From Pseudolabrys taiwanensis (GTDB lineage Bacteria > Pseudomonadota > Alphaproteobacteria > Rhizobiales > Xanthobacteraceae), in the NCBI RefSeq assembly GCF_003367395.1, contig NZ_CP031417.1, positions 4,340,001-4,404,000 on the forward strand: a stretch of DNA of 64,000 nt, in the 5' to 3' direction. This document shows, piece by piece, positions 15,600-24,782 of the stretch. Under the pieces are notes generated by a model that was given only the letters and a program-made list of their open reading frames with translations, made no database searches and was not told the DNA's origin. The position numbers and the translations under genes were made by a program. Numbering within the stretch: position 1 is the stretch's first letter; every line of letters begins with the position of its first letter.

Positions 15600-15972
15600 C
15601 CGCCGCCATTCAGGCGCATAGGTTTCTCAACACATTCTGCCGCTGAGCCACGGGTAGCGCGCTGCGTCGCACCTATCGCGCACGACGCGTGTCGCGCCGT
15701 GGTCGACAGGTTTATTCCTCCCATCGTCAGCCCGGCGACATGCGTCGACGATGTAGCCGTTCGGAACAATTTGCTGCGACAGAGCGGAAGTTCCATCGCG
15801 CGGCGAATGGCGGCCGCCGTTCCAAACGCGCGCGCCGCAAAGCGTAGTCGATCGCGACTCATCAATCCGCGCAGATGATAAAAACGCAACCATTGATCGA
15901 ATCGTTGCTGCGTTACGGTTAGTAACGCTGCAAGGTTCGGCAGTCGGGAATTTACACCTCATGCACTTTAGG

Positions 15973-16017
15973 TTAATAGTTCGTTAACGCGGGGTGGTTG
16001 CGTTAACCTTTTGTTAA
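15973..16017 (+). promoter_or_regulatory. Tandem CtrA-type boxes (TTAA-N7-TTAA) upstream of the carbamoyltransferase-like gene
   Basis: Two exact TTAA-N7-TTAA motifs are present, at 15973-15987 (spacer tagttcg) and 16003-16017 (spacer ccttttg). They start 30 bases apart, so they lie on the same face of the helix. This is the consensus of the alphaproteobacterial cell-cycle regulator CtrA. The second box ends 27 bases before the ATG. Confidence 0.55.
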
Positions 16018-16044
16018 CTGCCTTTTTCGGCAGTGAGGTGTGTC

Positions 16045-17049
16045 ATGGCGTATGTCTCGTTCGAGTATTTTGACAAAGCCGTCGGCGCGCCTGGCAATCG
16101 GCTGGTGGAGCCGGTCCGCAAGGCGCCGTTCAATCACATTCTCAGCGCCAGCCAATTCACGATCGACGACGTCGACGACTTCTGCCAACTCGCCGACGAT
16201 TTCGAAGCGGGCTTTCTTCCCGCACAACTAAGCCGGCGCGCGGTGGGCCTGCTGTTCTTTCAATCGAGCACGCGCACGCGCCTCGGTTTCGAAGCGGCCA
16301 CGGTGGCGCTCGGCGCGCACGCGATCGGCATGGACGACATGTCGGCGTCGCGCTCCAACGCCAAGATCGGCGAGTCGCTGGAAGATTGCGCGGCCGTGGT
16401 TTCGCGTCTGTGCGATGCCATTGTCGTGCGTCACCACGAGCCCGGCGCAGCGGCGCGTATGGCGGCGCACGCCGAGGCGCCGGTGATCAATGCCGGCGAC
16501 GGCTGGAACGAGCATCCGACGCAGGCCCTCATCGACATCTATGCGTTGCGGCGCGGCCTCGGCACGTTGCGCGGCAAGAGCCTGGCGTTCGGCGGCGATC
16601 CACGCGGCCGCGTGGTGCGTTCGCTCATGCAGCTGTTGCGTTTCGAGGGGCCGCGCGAGATCGTGTTCTGTCCGCCGGACAAATACGACATTCCCGCGGA
16701 CGTGCTTTCGGCCATCGCCGAGTTCCAGATCCCGCATCGGCGCATCTCGACGATCGAGACGGCATTGATCGAGTGCGACGCCATCATGATGGCGCCGTAC
16801 GACATGTCCGCCATCGGCGAGCCGGCCGCGTCGGATTATGTCGCGCCGCACGCGACGCCCGAGGCCTATACGATCACGCCCGAGAAGATCGAGCGCACGC
16901 GGTCGACCGCGCTTCTGTATCACCCGCTGCCGCGCTTCGACGAGATCGCGCCGGCTTGCGACAAGCTGCCCAACGCCATGTATTTCGAACAGGTGCGCCT
17001 GTCGAAGTTCATGCGCATGGCCGTGCTGCACCGCCTGCTGTCGCGATAA
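16045..17049 (+). CDS. Aspartate/ornithine carbamoyltransferase superfamily protein (PyrB-like)
   Basis: A 334-residue protein with the carbamoyl-phosphate site SSTRTR (74-79), the mobile-loop Ser/Lys in SRSNAKIGES (102-111), HPTQAL (157-162) and HPLPR near 290. All the residues needed to bind carbamoyl phosphate are present, so it should be catalytically competent. The second substrate is probably aspartate (pyrimidine synthesis), but the protein is not next to pyrC or another pyr gene, and it may be a secondary paralogue. The ATG at 16045 has gaggtg upstream. The promoter carries two CtrA-type boxes, which would link expression to the cell cycle. Confidence 0.75.
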   Translation: MAYVSFEYFDKAVGAPGNRLVEPVRKAPFNHILSASQFTIDDVDDFCQLADDFEAGFLPAQLSRRAVGLLFFQSSTRTRLGFEAATVALGAHAIGMDDMSASRSNAKIGESLEDCAAVVSRLCDAIVVRHHEPGAAARMAAHAEAPVINAGDGWNEHPTQALIDIYALRRGLGTLRGKSLAFGGDPRGRVVRSLMQLLRFEGPREIVFCPPDKYDIPADVLSAIAEFQIPHRRISTIETALIECDAIMMAPYDMSAIGEPAASDYVAPHATPEAYTITPEKIERTRSTALLYHPLPRFDEIAPACDKLPNAMYFEQVRLSKFMRMAVLHRLLSR

Positions 17050-17082
17050 GCGCACACGGAGCAGGGACGAGGGTCGCCGTCG

Positions 17083-19143
17083 TTAAGACGCGATCCTGTT
17101 GCGTTTGCCGATGCCGGTGTGGTGCGTGGCCGTGGACGGCGAGCCGACGATCGGCAGGATCGGCTGCTTGATAAGTTCGCGCAGCACCGCTGCGGCGACG
17201 GGCCTGCTGAATACGTAACCCTGAATGGCGTTGATGCCGAAGCTTTGCACGCGCTCGAGTTGGGCGAAGGTCTCGATGCCTTCCGCGACCCGCTCGATAT
17301 GGAGCTCGCGTGCGATCTGCGAAATGCCCTTGATGATCGCGAGCGTGCGCGGCGACTCGTCGATATCCTGCGTGAATTTCCGGTCGATCTTGATCTTCGA
17401 GAACGGGAAGTCGTTGAGGTAAGCGAGCGAGGCGAAGCCCGTGCCGAAGTCGTCGAGCGAGATGCCGACGCCGAGCGAGCGCAGGTCCTCGAGCAGCGAC
17501 ATCGTTGCCGCATTGTCGTCGAGCAGAACGGATTCGGTGATCTCGAGATCGAGCCGCCGCGGCGGCAGCCCTGTCGTGGTCAGGATGCGGGTCACCAAAT
17601 CGACGATTTCGCGACCGCGCCGGAACTGGACCGGCGACAGGTTGACCGCGAGCTTGACGTCCGAATGCCAGGTCATGGCTTCGGTGCAAGCCGTCACCAA
17701 CACCCATGTGCCGATAGGCACGATCAAGCCGGTGGCCTCGGCGATAGGGATGAACACATCCGGCGGGATGATGCCGAGCGTCGGATGCCGCCAACGCAGC
17801 AGGGCCTCGCAACAAATCGCGCGGCCCGATCTCGGGTCGACGATCGGCTGATACTCGAGATAGAGCTCGTGGTTATCCAGCGCGAACTGCAGCTCGTGTT
17901 CGAGCGCGACGCGCTTGTCGTAGTCGGTCGACAGCGTCGCTGTGTAGGCGACGATCTGCCCGCGGCCGATGTTCTTCGCCTTGTAGAGCGCGAGGTCGGC
18001 GTTGCGCAGCAGGACATCGAGCGAGGCGCCATCCTGCGGCGCGACCGCATAGCCGATGCTCGCGCCGCAGATGCTCCGCGTTTCGGCGGTGAAGAACGGA
18101 TCTTCCAACACGGCAAGTATGGCTTCGGCCACGTTATGGACGTCGCGCGCGCGCCCATCCGCCAGCATCACTAGGAACTCGTCGCCGCCGACCCGCGATA
18201 CTTCGTCGCCCGGCATGACGACGGACTGAATCCGTTCGGCGACTTCCTTCAACACGCTGTCGCCGACCGGATGCCCCAGCGTGTCATTGATGTCCTTGAA
18301 GCGGTCGAGATCGATCGAAATCAGCGCAAGGTGGCCGTTAGCGCCGGCGGAGGCGGCAAATCGCTTCTCGATGAGCTCGAGAAAAGCGCCACGGTTCCAG
18401 ATACCGGTCAGAGCGTCGCGACGGGCCAGCGTTTCGACGCGCTTGAACGCGAGATGGCGCTGGACGATGTTCTCGAACACGCTGCGGCTGACGATGATCG
18501 TTCCGAAATACAGGATCGCGATGAACGTCGCGAGTATCGTGTGCACGACGTCCGCGCGCAGGATCAACGCGGCAAGGAAGGGCAGGCAGGTCAGGCTGAT
18601 CTGGCCGATGGTGATCAGCGGACGGCTGGCGTTGCGCGACGATGCGCCGGCGATATAGCCGATGACGCAGCAACTGATGAGGATCTCGACGTCGGTGCCG
18701 GCGTGGTTGAACAGGGCGTAGGCGCCGGTAATGCCGACGAGGAGGGCGAACGACCACGCGCCGGCGAGCGCGTTCAGTTCCCACCGCTTCGTTTCGTCGA
18801 TGGCGGTCGGGTCGTGTTCGATCTGGAAATAGCGTCTGCTGCCCAGGCTTCGCGCGATGCCGACAAGCAGGAAGCCGAAGAACAAGATGGTGAAGAATTT
18901 GTCGTCGCTCAGCGCGCCCGCGGTGCCGACCACGACCAGCGCTGCCGCGGTCGCGCCCAGAATGGCATTGGGCGTGCTGGTGGCGTTGTAGAGTCCCCGC
19001 ACCAACTCGAAATGCAAATCCCGATCCGGCGTGAAGCCGGTCAGGCGGTCGGCAATCCGAGATATGATTGGCGGACGCCGCATGATCGATTCCGACGAAG
19101 TGCCCAGTCCGTGATTGAGAAAAGCGAACGTATCATTGTGCAA
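17083..19143 (-). CDS. Membrane-anchored GGDEF-EAL cyclic-di-GMP protein
   Basis: A 686-residue protein. An N-terminal membrane region has about six hydrophobic helices (about 57-225). A GGDEF domain follows (about 240-400; active-site VGGDEF intact, with LDRFKDINDTLGH). An EAL domain (about 412-660) keeps CEALLRW, NLSPVQF, ITESVL and DDFGTGFASL, the residues needed for c-di-GMP hydrolysis. Both activities look possible. In such hybrids one often dominates, and the sequence does not say which. No PAS or other soluble sensor is seen, so the membrane part may sense the signal. A second in-frame ATG 20 codons in (19083) is possible. The gene is monocistronic. Confidence 0.9.
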   Translation of the reverse strand: MHNDTFAFLNHGLGTSSESIMRRPPIISRIADRLTGFTPDRDLHFELVRGLYNATSTPNAILGATAAALVVVGTAGALSDDKFFTILFFGFLLVGIARSLGSRRYFQIEHDPTAIDETKRWELNALAGAWSFALLVGITGAYALFNHAGTDVEILISCCVIGYIAGASSRNASRPLITIGQISLTCLPFLAALILRADVVHTILATFIAILYFGTIIVSRSVFENIVQRHLAFKRVETLARRDALTGIWNRGAFLELIEKRFAASAGANGHLALISIDLDRFKDINDTLGHPVGDSVLKEVAERIQSVVMPGDEVSRVGGDEFLVMLADGRARDVHNVAEAILAVLEDPFFTAETRSICGASIGYAVAPQDGASLDVLLRNADLALYKAKNIGRGQIVAYTATLSTDYDKRVALEHELQFALDNHELYLEYQPIVDPRSGRAICCEALLRWRHPTLGIIPPDVFIPIAEATGLIVPIGTWVLVTACTEAMTWHSDVKLAVNLSPVQFRRGREIVDLVTRILTTTGLPPRRLDLEITESVLLDDNAATMSLLEDLRSLGVGISLDDFGTGFASLAYLNDFPFSKIKIDRKFTQDIDESPRTLAIIKGISQIARELHIERVAEGIETFAQLERVQSFGINAIQGYVFSRPVAAAVLRELIKQPILPIVGSPSTATHHTGIGKRNRIAS

Positions 19144-19299
19144 AGTTCTTAAGGAACCGCGTGCCGTATCGAGATTTAAACTGGCTAATACGCCGTTAAG
19201 CGGTTAGCGCGATGGATGTTGTTTGTAATATTACGCGCTATGGCTGTGCATATCGCTGTACGGAAGTACCGACGACGCAATTCGCATGTGTCGGCTCGG

Positions 19300-20571
19300 T
19301 CATCTGATGCCGAGCTTCCGCGCCGCGACGAGCGCGACGAGACTAAGTGTGGCAGCCAACATGAGATAAAAGCTCGGCGCGAGATTGTTGTTCGTGACGC
19401 CGATGAGCCAAGCGTTGATGAACGGCGCGAAGCCGCCGAACAAAGCCACCGCGAAGGAATAGCTGATCGACAGGCCCGTCGTGCGCATGCGAGTCGGGAA
19501 CAACTCGGATAGAAGCGCGGCCAGTCCGCCCATATAGCCGGCGAGCAGCAAGCCCATGATCGCTTCGACCACGAGCAACGTTGCGATCGATGGCTGTTCC
19601 GTCAGCCACCAGAACAGCGGATAGATCGCGATCAGCACCGCGGTCGCGGACGCGAACGCCACCGGCAGACGGCCGATGCGATCGCTCCAGGCGCCGACAA
19701 TCGGAATAAGCGCGAACTGAATCACGCCGCTCAAGAAGCCGGCGGCGAAAGCGCCGGCGGCCGGCAGGCCGAGCTGGCGCGTCGCATAGGTCGGCATGAA
19801 CAGAATCGTGTACATGCCGACCGTGCACAGCACCACGGCGCCGAAGGCGATCGCGAGCCTTTTCTTGCCGCCGGCGAGGGTCTCTTGCAGCGGGCGCTCG
19901 CTGGTCTGAATGGCTTTGAACTCGGCCGTCTCGTCGACGTGGCGGCGGATGTAATAAGCGACAGGGCCGATGAGCAGGCCGAGGAAAAACGGCACGCGCC
20001 ATCCCCAATCGGACATCTGCGCGGCCGTGAGCGTGCTGGTCAGTGCGAAGCCGACGATCGTCACCAGGATCGTCGTCAAACCCTGGCTCGCGAACTGCCA
20101 GCTCCCGAAAAAGCCGCGGCGCGCCGGGTTCTGTTCGGCGAGAAAGGCCGTGGCGCTGCCGAACTCGGCGCCGGCTGAGATGCCTTGCAGGAGACGCGCC
20201 ACCACCATCAACGCCGGCGCCAGCACGCCGATCGACGCGTAGCTCGGCGTCACGGCGATAATCGCCGTCCCGGCCATCATCAGCACGATCGTCAGGCTGA
20301 AAGCCGCCTTGCGGCCGTGCCGGTCGGCGTAGGTGCCGAGCACGACGGCGCCGAGCGGCCGGACGAAGAAAGTCACGCCGAAGGTGGCGAAGGTCAGCAA
20401 CAGGGAGACGGTCTCGTTGCCGGTCGGAAAGAACAAGCCCGCGATCGTGCCGGCGAAGAAGCCGAATACGATGAAGTCGAACCATTCGAGCGCATTGCCG
20501 ATCGAGGCCGCGATCACGGCGCGCCATTGCTTCTTACGGCTGCATTCGCGAATTGTCGCGTCCGCGGACAT
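19300..20571 (-). CDS. MFS transporter, metabolite:H+ symporter type (ShiA/KgtP-like)
   Basis: A 423-residue inner-membrane transporter with 12 predicted helices. Family marks are IGNALEWFDFIVFGFFAG at the start of helix 1 and the loop motif YADRHGRKAAFS between helices 2 and 3, typical of the metabolite:H+ symporter group that takes up alpha-ketoglutarate, citrate, shikimate or betaine-like solutes. The exact substrate is unknown. The ATG at 20571 has a strong ggagg site. The frame continues upstream to 20799 without a supported start. It stands alone between the GGDEF-EAL and TadG-like genes. Confidence 0.85.
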   Translation of the reverse strand: MSADATIRECSRKKQWRAVIAASIGNALEWFDFIVFGFFAGTIAGLFFPTGNETVSLLLTFATFGVTFFVRPLGAVVLGTYADRHGRKAAFSLTIVLMMAGTAIIAVTPSYASIGVLAPALMVVARLLQGISAGAEFGSATAFLAEQNPARRGFFGSWQFASQGLTTILVTIVGFALTSTLTAAQMSDWGWRVPFFLGLLIGPVAYYIRRHVDETAEFKAIQTSERPLQETLAGGKKRLAIAFGAVVLCTVGMYTILFMPTYATRQLGLPAAGAFAAGFLSGVIQFALIPIVGAWSDRIGRLPVAFASATAVLIAIYPLFWWLTEQPSIATLLVVEAIMGLLLAGYMGGLAALLSELFPTRMRTTGLSISYSFAVALFGGFAPFINAWLIGVTNNNLAPSFYLMLAATLSLVALVAARKLGIR

Positions 20572-20836
20572 GTCCCCTCCTGGCCCGCGGCCGCGCCAGA
20601 CGGCGGCGCATACGGCATCGACGATCGCGCCCCCGGTGCAAATCGTCATGGTGGCCGGCAACCCAGCCGAACAAGAAAGAAGTTTTAAGTCAATAAGAGA
20701 TCGAATCCGACGGTGCGGTCCGTCCCACTCCAATTCGCGCCGCGATGGGAGGCCGCCTGCCTGTCCCGCCAGGACTCCCGGCGGGCATTCCTTTTCCATC
20801 GATATAAGGCGCAGCCCGGTCGCGGTGTGGGGCGCG

Positions 20837-22171
20837 CTATTTGGCGACGTACAATTTGCTCAGATTCGTGCCGATCGTATTGAAGGTCGTGACGATCTGA
20901 TTGGCCGAGGTCAGCAGAAAGAAATCGCTCGTGCTGCTGGCGCAGTTCTGCAGGAGCGTCGAGGTCGGATCGCCGTCCGTGTTCACCTGAATGGTGTAAA
21001 GCGTGATCCCGGCCGCTTTGATGTTGTTGCAGGTCATCTGCTGACGAGCGTCGATCGAGCCCTGATCGCTGTACCAGCGGTCCTGAGTGTTCAAACCGTC
21101 GGTCAGCAGAATGATGATCTGCGAATAGGTGTAGTTCGGGTCCTGCGCGGGAGCGGTGAACGGACCGCCGCCGACCAGCGACATCCAGCCGAGCTGAAGC
21201 CCGATGGCCTGGTTGGTGTTGCCGTTCGCCGCCATGTTGTTCACCAGCGTGTTCATGGCCGACCAGTTATAGCTGAGGCCCATCGCCGCCTGCGGACAGG
21301 ACGAATACTGCTCGGCGGCGTAGAGCGTCGCGACGATGGCGGTGGAGGGGGCGACGACGTTCGTGTCGTAATTGCCGGAGCTCGGCGCCGATGACGTCCC
21401 GCGGTCGGTGACGCAGCCGTTCCACGTATTGTGGTTTGCCGGCGTCCAGGTCCCGCTGCATGTGCTCTTGGTGGTGCCGCCCCAGCCCCATCCGGAACTG
21501 CAGGTCCCGTTATTGCTGTTCCAATCCGTCCAGTCGACCCACGACGCGGCATAGTTGCCGGCGCCAAGATCGACGTCCTTCACGAAGGGGATGATGGACA
21601 CGTAGACGTCGCCGTTCGTGGTGACGGCGGCTTGCAGCTGCGACAGCAGGTTCTGCGTCGCGGTCTTCAGCGCGCTCAGTTTGCCGTATTGTGCCATCGA
21701 TCCGGTGTTGTCGAGAACCAGCGCGACGCGCAGACGCGACATGCCCCATTTGGTGGTCGAGGAGCCGCTGATGTTGAGCGAGGGGAAGCCGAGGATCGAC
21801 ATGAACGCGGTTGCGATGCTGGCGGAGCCGGCGACCGTCACCTGCGAGCCGCCGCTCGATGTGTAGGTGGCGGTGATCGCAACGTTCGAGGCTTGCGGCT
21901 TCCGGAATACCGCGGTGAAGTATTGCGACGCATGGGTCTGCAGCTGGCTGGAACTGTCGGATGCGGCCTCGCGCGCCAACATCAGGGCGGTGGAATCCAG
22001 CGCCGATTGCAGATCGACCTTCGCAGCGGATGCCGCGCTATAGTCGATGGCCGCGCCGATAAAGCCGAGTAGCGGTATCGCGGCCAGCGCGAATGTGATG
22101 GCGACGTTGCCGCGTTTCGATCGCGCGAATGCACGGGATGTAACTTGCAGCCTGCTCACGAGCTTGCGCAT
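20837..22171 (-). CDS. TadE/TadG-like protein with von Willebrand A domain
   Basis: About 444 residues. The N-terminal part (RGNVAITFALAAIPLLGFIGAAIDYS) is the TadE/G-like membrane segment found in Flp-pilus-associated proteins. The rest is exported. A VWA domain begins near LRVALVLDNTGSM, whose D-x-T-G-S metal-binding site is slightly altered from DxSxS, and continues to IIILLTDGLNTQ. Between them is an unusual Trp/Gly/Thr/Cys-rich insert with paired cysteines. No other tad or cpa pilus genes are in the window, so it is an orphan that may assist surface adhesion or cell-envelope assembly. The start could be the ATG at 22171 or a GTG at 22180. Confidence 0.8.
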   Translation of the reverse strand: MRKLVSRLQVTSRAFARSKRGNVAITFALAAIPLLGFIGAAIDYSAASAAKVDLQSALDSTALMLAREAASDSSSQLQTHASQYFTAVFRKPQASNVAITATYTSSGGSQVTVAGSASIATAFMSILGFPSLNISGSSTTKWGMSRLRVALVLDNTGSMAQYGKLSALKTATQNLLSQLQAAVTTNGDVYVSIIPFVKDVDLGAGNYAASWVDWTDWNSNNGTCSSGWGWGGTTKSTCSGTWTPANHNTWNGCVTDRGTSSAPSSGNYDTNVVAPSTAIVATLYAAEQYSSCPQAAMGLSYNWSAMNTLVNNMAANGNTNQAIGLQLGWMSLVGGGPFTAPAQDPNYTYSQIIILLTDGLNTQDRWYSDQGSIDARQQMTCNNIKAAGITLYTIQVNTDGDPTSTLLQNCASSTSDFFLLTSANQIVTTFNTIGTNLSKLYVAK

Positions 22172-22541
22172 CGGTGTCACCGATCGACATAGTCGCGCCC
22201 ACGCATGAGATAGCGCTGGCCGGTAAATCGCTCATGAACTGAATGGCCGCGCCGGGTGGTTGTCCTGCACCACCGAGATGAATATAAGTCAATAAAATCG
22301 GGGTTTTCTCGCGCATCGCGACGTAATAAACGTGAGACTAAAAGCGCTCGCGGCCAAGTAAAGATAGAATAATTCTGGCGCTCCCGTTCGTTGCGCGTGT
22401 GCGCCCGGCGGGTCCCGTGCGTCCGGTGTAGCGCATGCCGTTTGACTTGCCTCAAGGAGGCCGAGCATCGCTGGTGGTGTTCTACAGCCGCCAGGACAGG
22501 ACATGCCCGGCTCCCTCTGTTCGAAAACGGTGGAGACTTTC
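22172..22541. other. Intergenic region between the tadG-like gene and hsp20
   Basis: This 370-base region holds the promoter regions of two diverging genes and the FixK box at 22442-22455. No RNA gene or further ORF could be supported. Confidence 0.4.
22442..22455 (+). promoter_or_regulatory. FixK-type box upstream of hsp20
   Basis: TTGAC-ttgc-CTCAA, centred near 22448.5. A TCTACA (22481-22486) lies where the -10 element of a class II promoter would be. The hsp20 ATG is at 22542. Confidence 0.7.
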
Positions 22542-23021
22542 ATGAACCTCAAATCAATGCTCCCGGTTGGCCGTGAGCACGGCTTTGCCGGCTCGGTCAG
22601 CCCGTTCGTATCCTTGCAGCGCGAGATCGATCGTCTGTTCGATGACTTCTCGCGCGGACTGCCGGCACTCGGCGGCAACGGCGCCGCCAAGCTGTTGCCC
22701 AGCATGGACGTGACGGAGACCGACAAGGAGATCGAGATCACGGCCGAACTTCCCGGCCTCGAGGAAAAGGACGTTCAGATCAACGTCGCCGACAATCTCC
22801 TCACCATCCGCGGTGAGAAGAAGGCCGAGAAGGAAGAGAAGGACAAGAACTATCGCCTGGTCGAACGCAGCTACGGTGCATTCGAGCGGTCGCTCCAATT
22901 GCCGGAAGGCGTCAACGCCGACGCGATCAAGGCCACTATCGCCAAGGGCGTGCTGAAGGTGACGGTGCCGAAGCCGGCGCCGGCGCAAGCCAAGAAGGTC
23001 GAAGTGAAGTCCGCTGCCTGA
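22542..23021 (+). CDS. Small heat-shock protein, Hsp20/alpha-crystallin family
   Basis: A 159-residue cytoplasmic holdase chaperone. The alpha-crystallin domain spans about 50-145: PSMDVTETDKEIEITAELPG, DVQINVADNLLTIRGEK, YGAFERSLQLPEGVN and the closing KGVLKVTVPK. The short N-terminal arm and Lys/Ala-rich tail are normal for the class. The ATG at 22542 has ggtggag upstream. The FixK box suggests it is made at low oxygen. This fits the rhizobial pattern where some sHsps belong to the microaerobic rather than the heat regulon. No ROSE-type thermometer leader was recognised. Confidence 0.92.
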   Translation: MNLKSMLPVGREHGFAGSVSPFVSLQREIDRLFDDFSRGLPALGGNGAAKLLPSMDVTETDKEIEITAELPGLEEKDVQINVADNLLTIRGEKKAEKEEKDKNYRLVERSYGAFERSLQLPEGVNADAIKATIAKGVLKVTVPKPAPAQAKKVEVKSAA

Positions 23022-23039
23022 CCATCAGGAGCGTGGAAA

Positions 23040-23088
23040 AGGCGCGCGGCTGCGGCCTCCGATGAGGCGCGGCGCGCGCCTTTGTCTT
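23040..23088 (+). terminator. Rho-independent terminator of hsp20
   Basis: The stem aggcgcgcg (23040-23048) pairs with cgcgcgcct (23073-23081), encloses an inner GC-rich hairpin and runs into ttgtcttt. Confidence 0.8.
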
Positions 23089-23175
23089 TCGCGAGGTGTT
23101 CCGGCTGTGACGACGCGATGACGCAGTGCAGCGCGGCCGATACGCAGTTCTCCTGATCTCTCGGCTACCACATTT

Positions 23176-23189
23176 TTGATCTTGCTCAA
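23176..23189 (+). promoter_or_regulatory. FixK-type box upstream of the DASS transporter
   Basis: TTGAT-cttg-CTCAA, centred about 70 bases before the ATG at 23253. It would control the transporter and the two oxidoreductase genes that follow. Confidence 0.7.
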
Positions 23190-23252
23190 CGCGAGCGGGC
23201 CATCGCGACGGATCATGGCGCTCCAAGCAGGCTCATGCTTCGGAGAAAACCT

Positions 23253-24770
23253 ATGTCTGTTGCCGCTCAACCGTCCGCGCGGCCGGCCGCCCCGGCTTCG
23301 CCAAAGGAGAAAAGCTGGCTCGCGTCGAACTGGGGCCTGCTGGCCGCCACTGCGGTCCTTATCGCTATTCTCTTGTTGCCGACGCCGGCCGGCCTGCCGA
23401 TTGCCGGTCATCGCATGCTGGCGATCTTCGGCTTCGCCGTCATCGTCTGGATCACCGAGGCGCTCGATTACGCCATTAGCGCCGTGGTCATCGCCGCGTT
23501 GATGGCGTTTCTGCTCGGGACGTCGCCGAGCGTAACCAATCCGAACGTATTGATCGGCACGGTGCAGGGCCTCACCACGGCGATGAGCGGCTTCGGCAAC
23601 ACCGCGCTGACCCTGGTCGCCGCCGCGCTGTTCCTGGCGGCGGCGATGACCATCACCGGTCTCGACCGGCGCATCGCGCTCGTCATTCTCGCGCGCGTCG
23701 GCGCGCGCACCAGCCGCGTGGTGATCGGCAGCATCATCGTGTCGACGGTTCTCGCCTTCCTTGTGCCGAGCGCGACGGCGCGTGCGGCCGCCGTCATCCC
23801 GATCATGATGGGCATCATCCTCGCCTTCGGCGTCGACAAGAAAAGCCGTTTCGCCGGCCTGTTGATGATCACCACCGTGCAGGCGGTAAGCATCTGGAAC
23901 GTCGGCATCAAGACGGCGGCGGCACAGAACATGGTTGCCGTCGGTTTCATTCAGAAGACGCTCGGCCACGACATCACCTGGCTGAGCTGGCTGATTGCGG
24001 CGGCGCCGTTCTCGATCCTGATGTCGATCGGCCTTTATCTGATCATGATGTGGATGATGCCGCCTGAGGCCGAGGAAGTCCCCGGCGGCCAGGCGGCGGT
24101 AAAGAAGTCGCTGACCGAACTCGGCCCCATGACGGGCAAAGAGGCCCGGCTCCTGGCGATTTCGCTCGTCCTTCTCTGCTTCTGGGCGACCGAGGGCGTC
24201 CTCCACAAGTTCGACTCGTCGACGACCACGGTCGTCGCGGTGGCGCTGTTGTTCCTGCCCGGCGTCGGCGTGATGGACTGGAAGAAGGCCAATGCGCTGA
24301 TCCCCTGGGGCACCATCGTTCTGTTCGGCGTCGGCATCAGCCTCGGCACGGCACTTTTGCAGACGCAGGCGGCGCAATGGCTGGCCAACCTGATCGTGCA
24401 ATGGTTCGGACTCAATCATCTGCCGATCCTGGCGATCCTCGCCGTCATGGCAGCCTTCTTGATCGTGATCCATCTTGGATTCGCCAGCGCCACCGCGCTC
24501 GCGTCGTCGTTGATCCCGATCGTGATCGCCGTGATGCAGAAGGTGCAGACGCCGGGTCTGAGCGTGCTCGGCATGACGCTGGTCCTGCAGTTCGTCGTGT
24601 CGTTCGGCTTCATTCTGCCGGTGAACTCGCCGCAAGGCATGGTCGCCTACGGCACGGAGACCTTTGTCGTCCGCGACTTCGTGCGCACCGGCATCGTCAT
24701 CACGGTGTTGGCCTATGCGCTGACGCTCCTGCTCGGCGCGACCTACTGGCGCTGGCTCGGATACGTTTAA
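23253..24770 (+). CDS. DASS (SLC13)-family anion symporter
   Basis: A 505-residue transporter with about 11-12 helices. The family motif regions are seen as SATARAAAVIPIMMGI in the first half and GFASATALASSLIPI and GFILPVNSPQGMVAYG in the second half. These two repeat-related loops bind the substrate carboxylates. Dicarboxylates such as succinate, malate or 2-oxoglutarate, or citrate, are expected. The ATG at 23253 has ggag eight bases upstream. The next gene starts 12 bases after the stop, so transport is coupled to a 2-oxoacid:ferredoxin-type oxidoreductase. A FixK box ahead suggests low-oxygen use. Confidence 0.85.
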   Translation: MSVAAQPSARPAAPASPKEKSWLASNWGLLAATAVLIAILLLPTPAGLPIAGHRMLAIFGFAVIVWITEALDYAISAVVIAALMAFLLGTSPSVTNPNVLIGTVQGLTTAMSGFGNTALTLVAAALFLAAAMTITGLDRRIALVILARVGARTSRVVIGSIIVSTVLAFLVPSATARAAAVIPIMMGIILAFGVDKKSRFAGLLMITTVQAVSIWNVGIKTAAAQNMVAVGFIQKTLGHDITWLSWLIAAAPFSILMSIGLYLIMMWMMPPEAEEVPGGQAAVKKSLTELGPMTGKEARLLAISLVLLCFWATEGVLHKFDSSTTTVVAVALLFLPGVGVMDWKKANALIPWGTIVLFGVGISLGTALLQTQAAQWLANLIVQWFGLNHLPILAILAVMAAFLIVIHLGFASATALASSLIPIVIAVMQKVQTPGLSVLGMTLVLQFVVSFGFILPVNSPQGMVAYGTETFVVRDFVRTGIVITVLAYALTLLLGATYWRWLGYV

Positions 24771-24782
24771 GGAGCGCGGTCG

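Larger units (their letters stand above)
15549..16044. other. Long intergenic region with terminator and CtrA-type boxes
   Basis: This 496-base stretch holds a terminator at 15560-15599 and two CtrA-type boxes at 15973-16017. Short open frames at 15558-15878 (+) and 15545-15889 (-) mirror each other, lack ribosome sites and have no recognisable protein features. Nothing else was seen. Confidence 0.5.

Noticed and set aside
15545..15889. Paired short open frames upstream of the carbamoyltransferase-like gene
   Set aside because: Mirror frames with no start signal and no recognisable features. One covers the terminator.
19185..19199. CtrA-type box upstream of the GGDEF-EAL gene
   Set aside because: The motif CTAA-N7-TTAA has a mismatch in one half-site and stands alone, so it is too weak to call.
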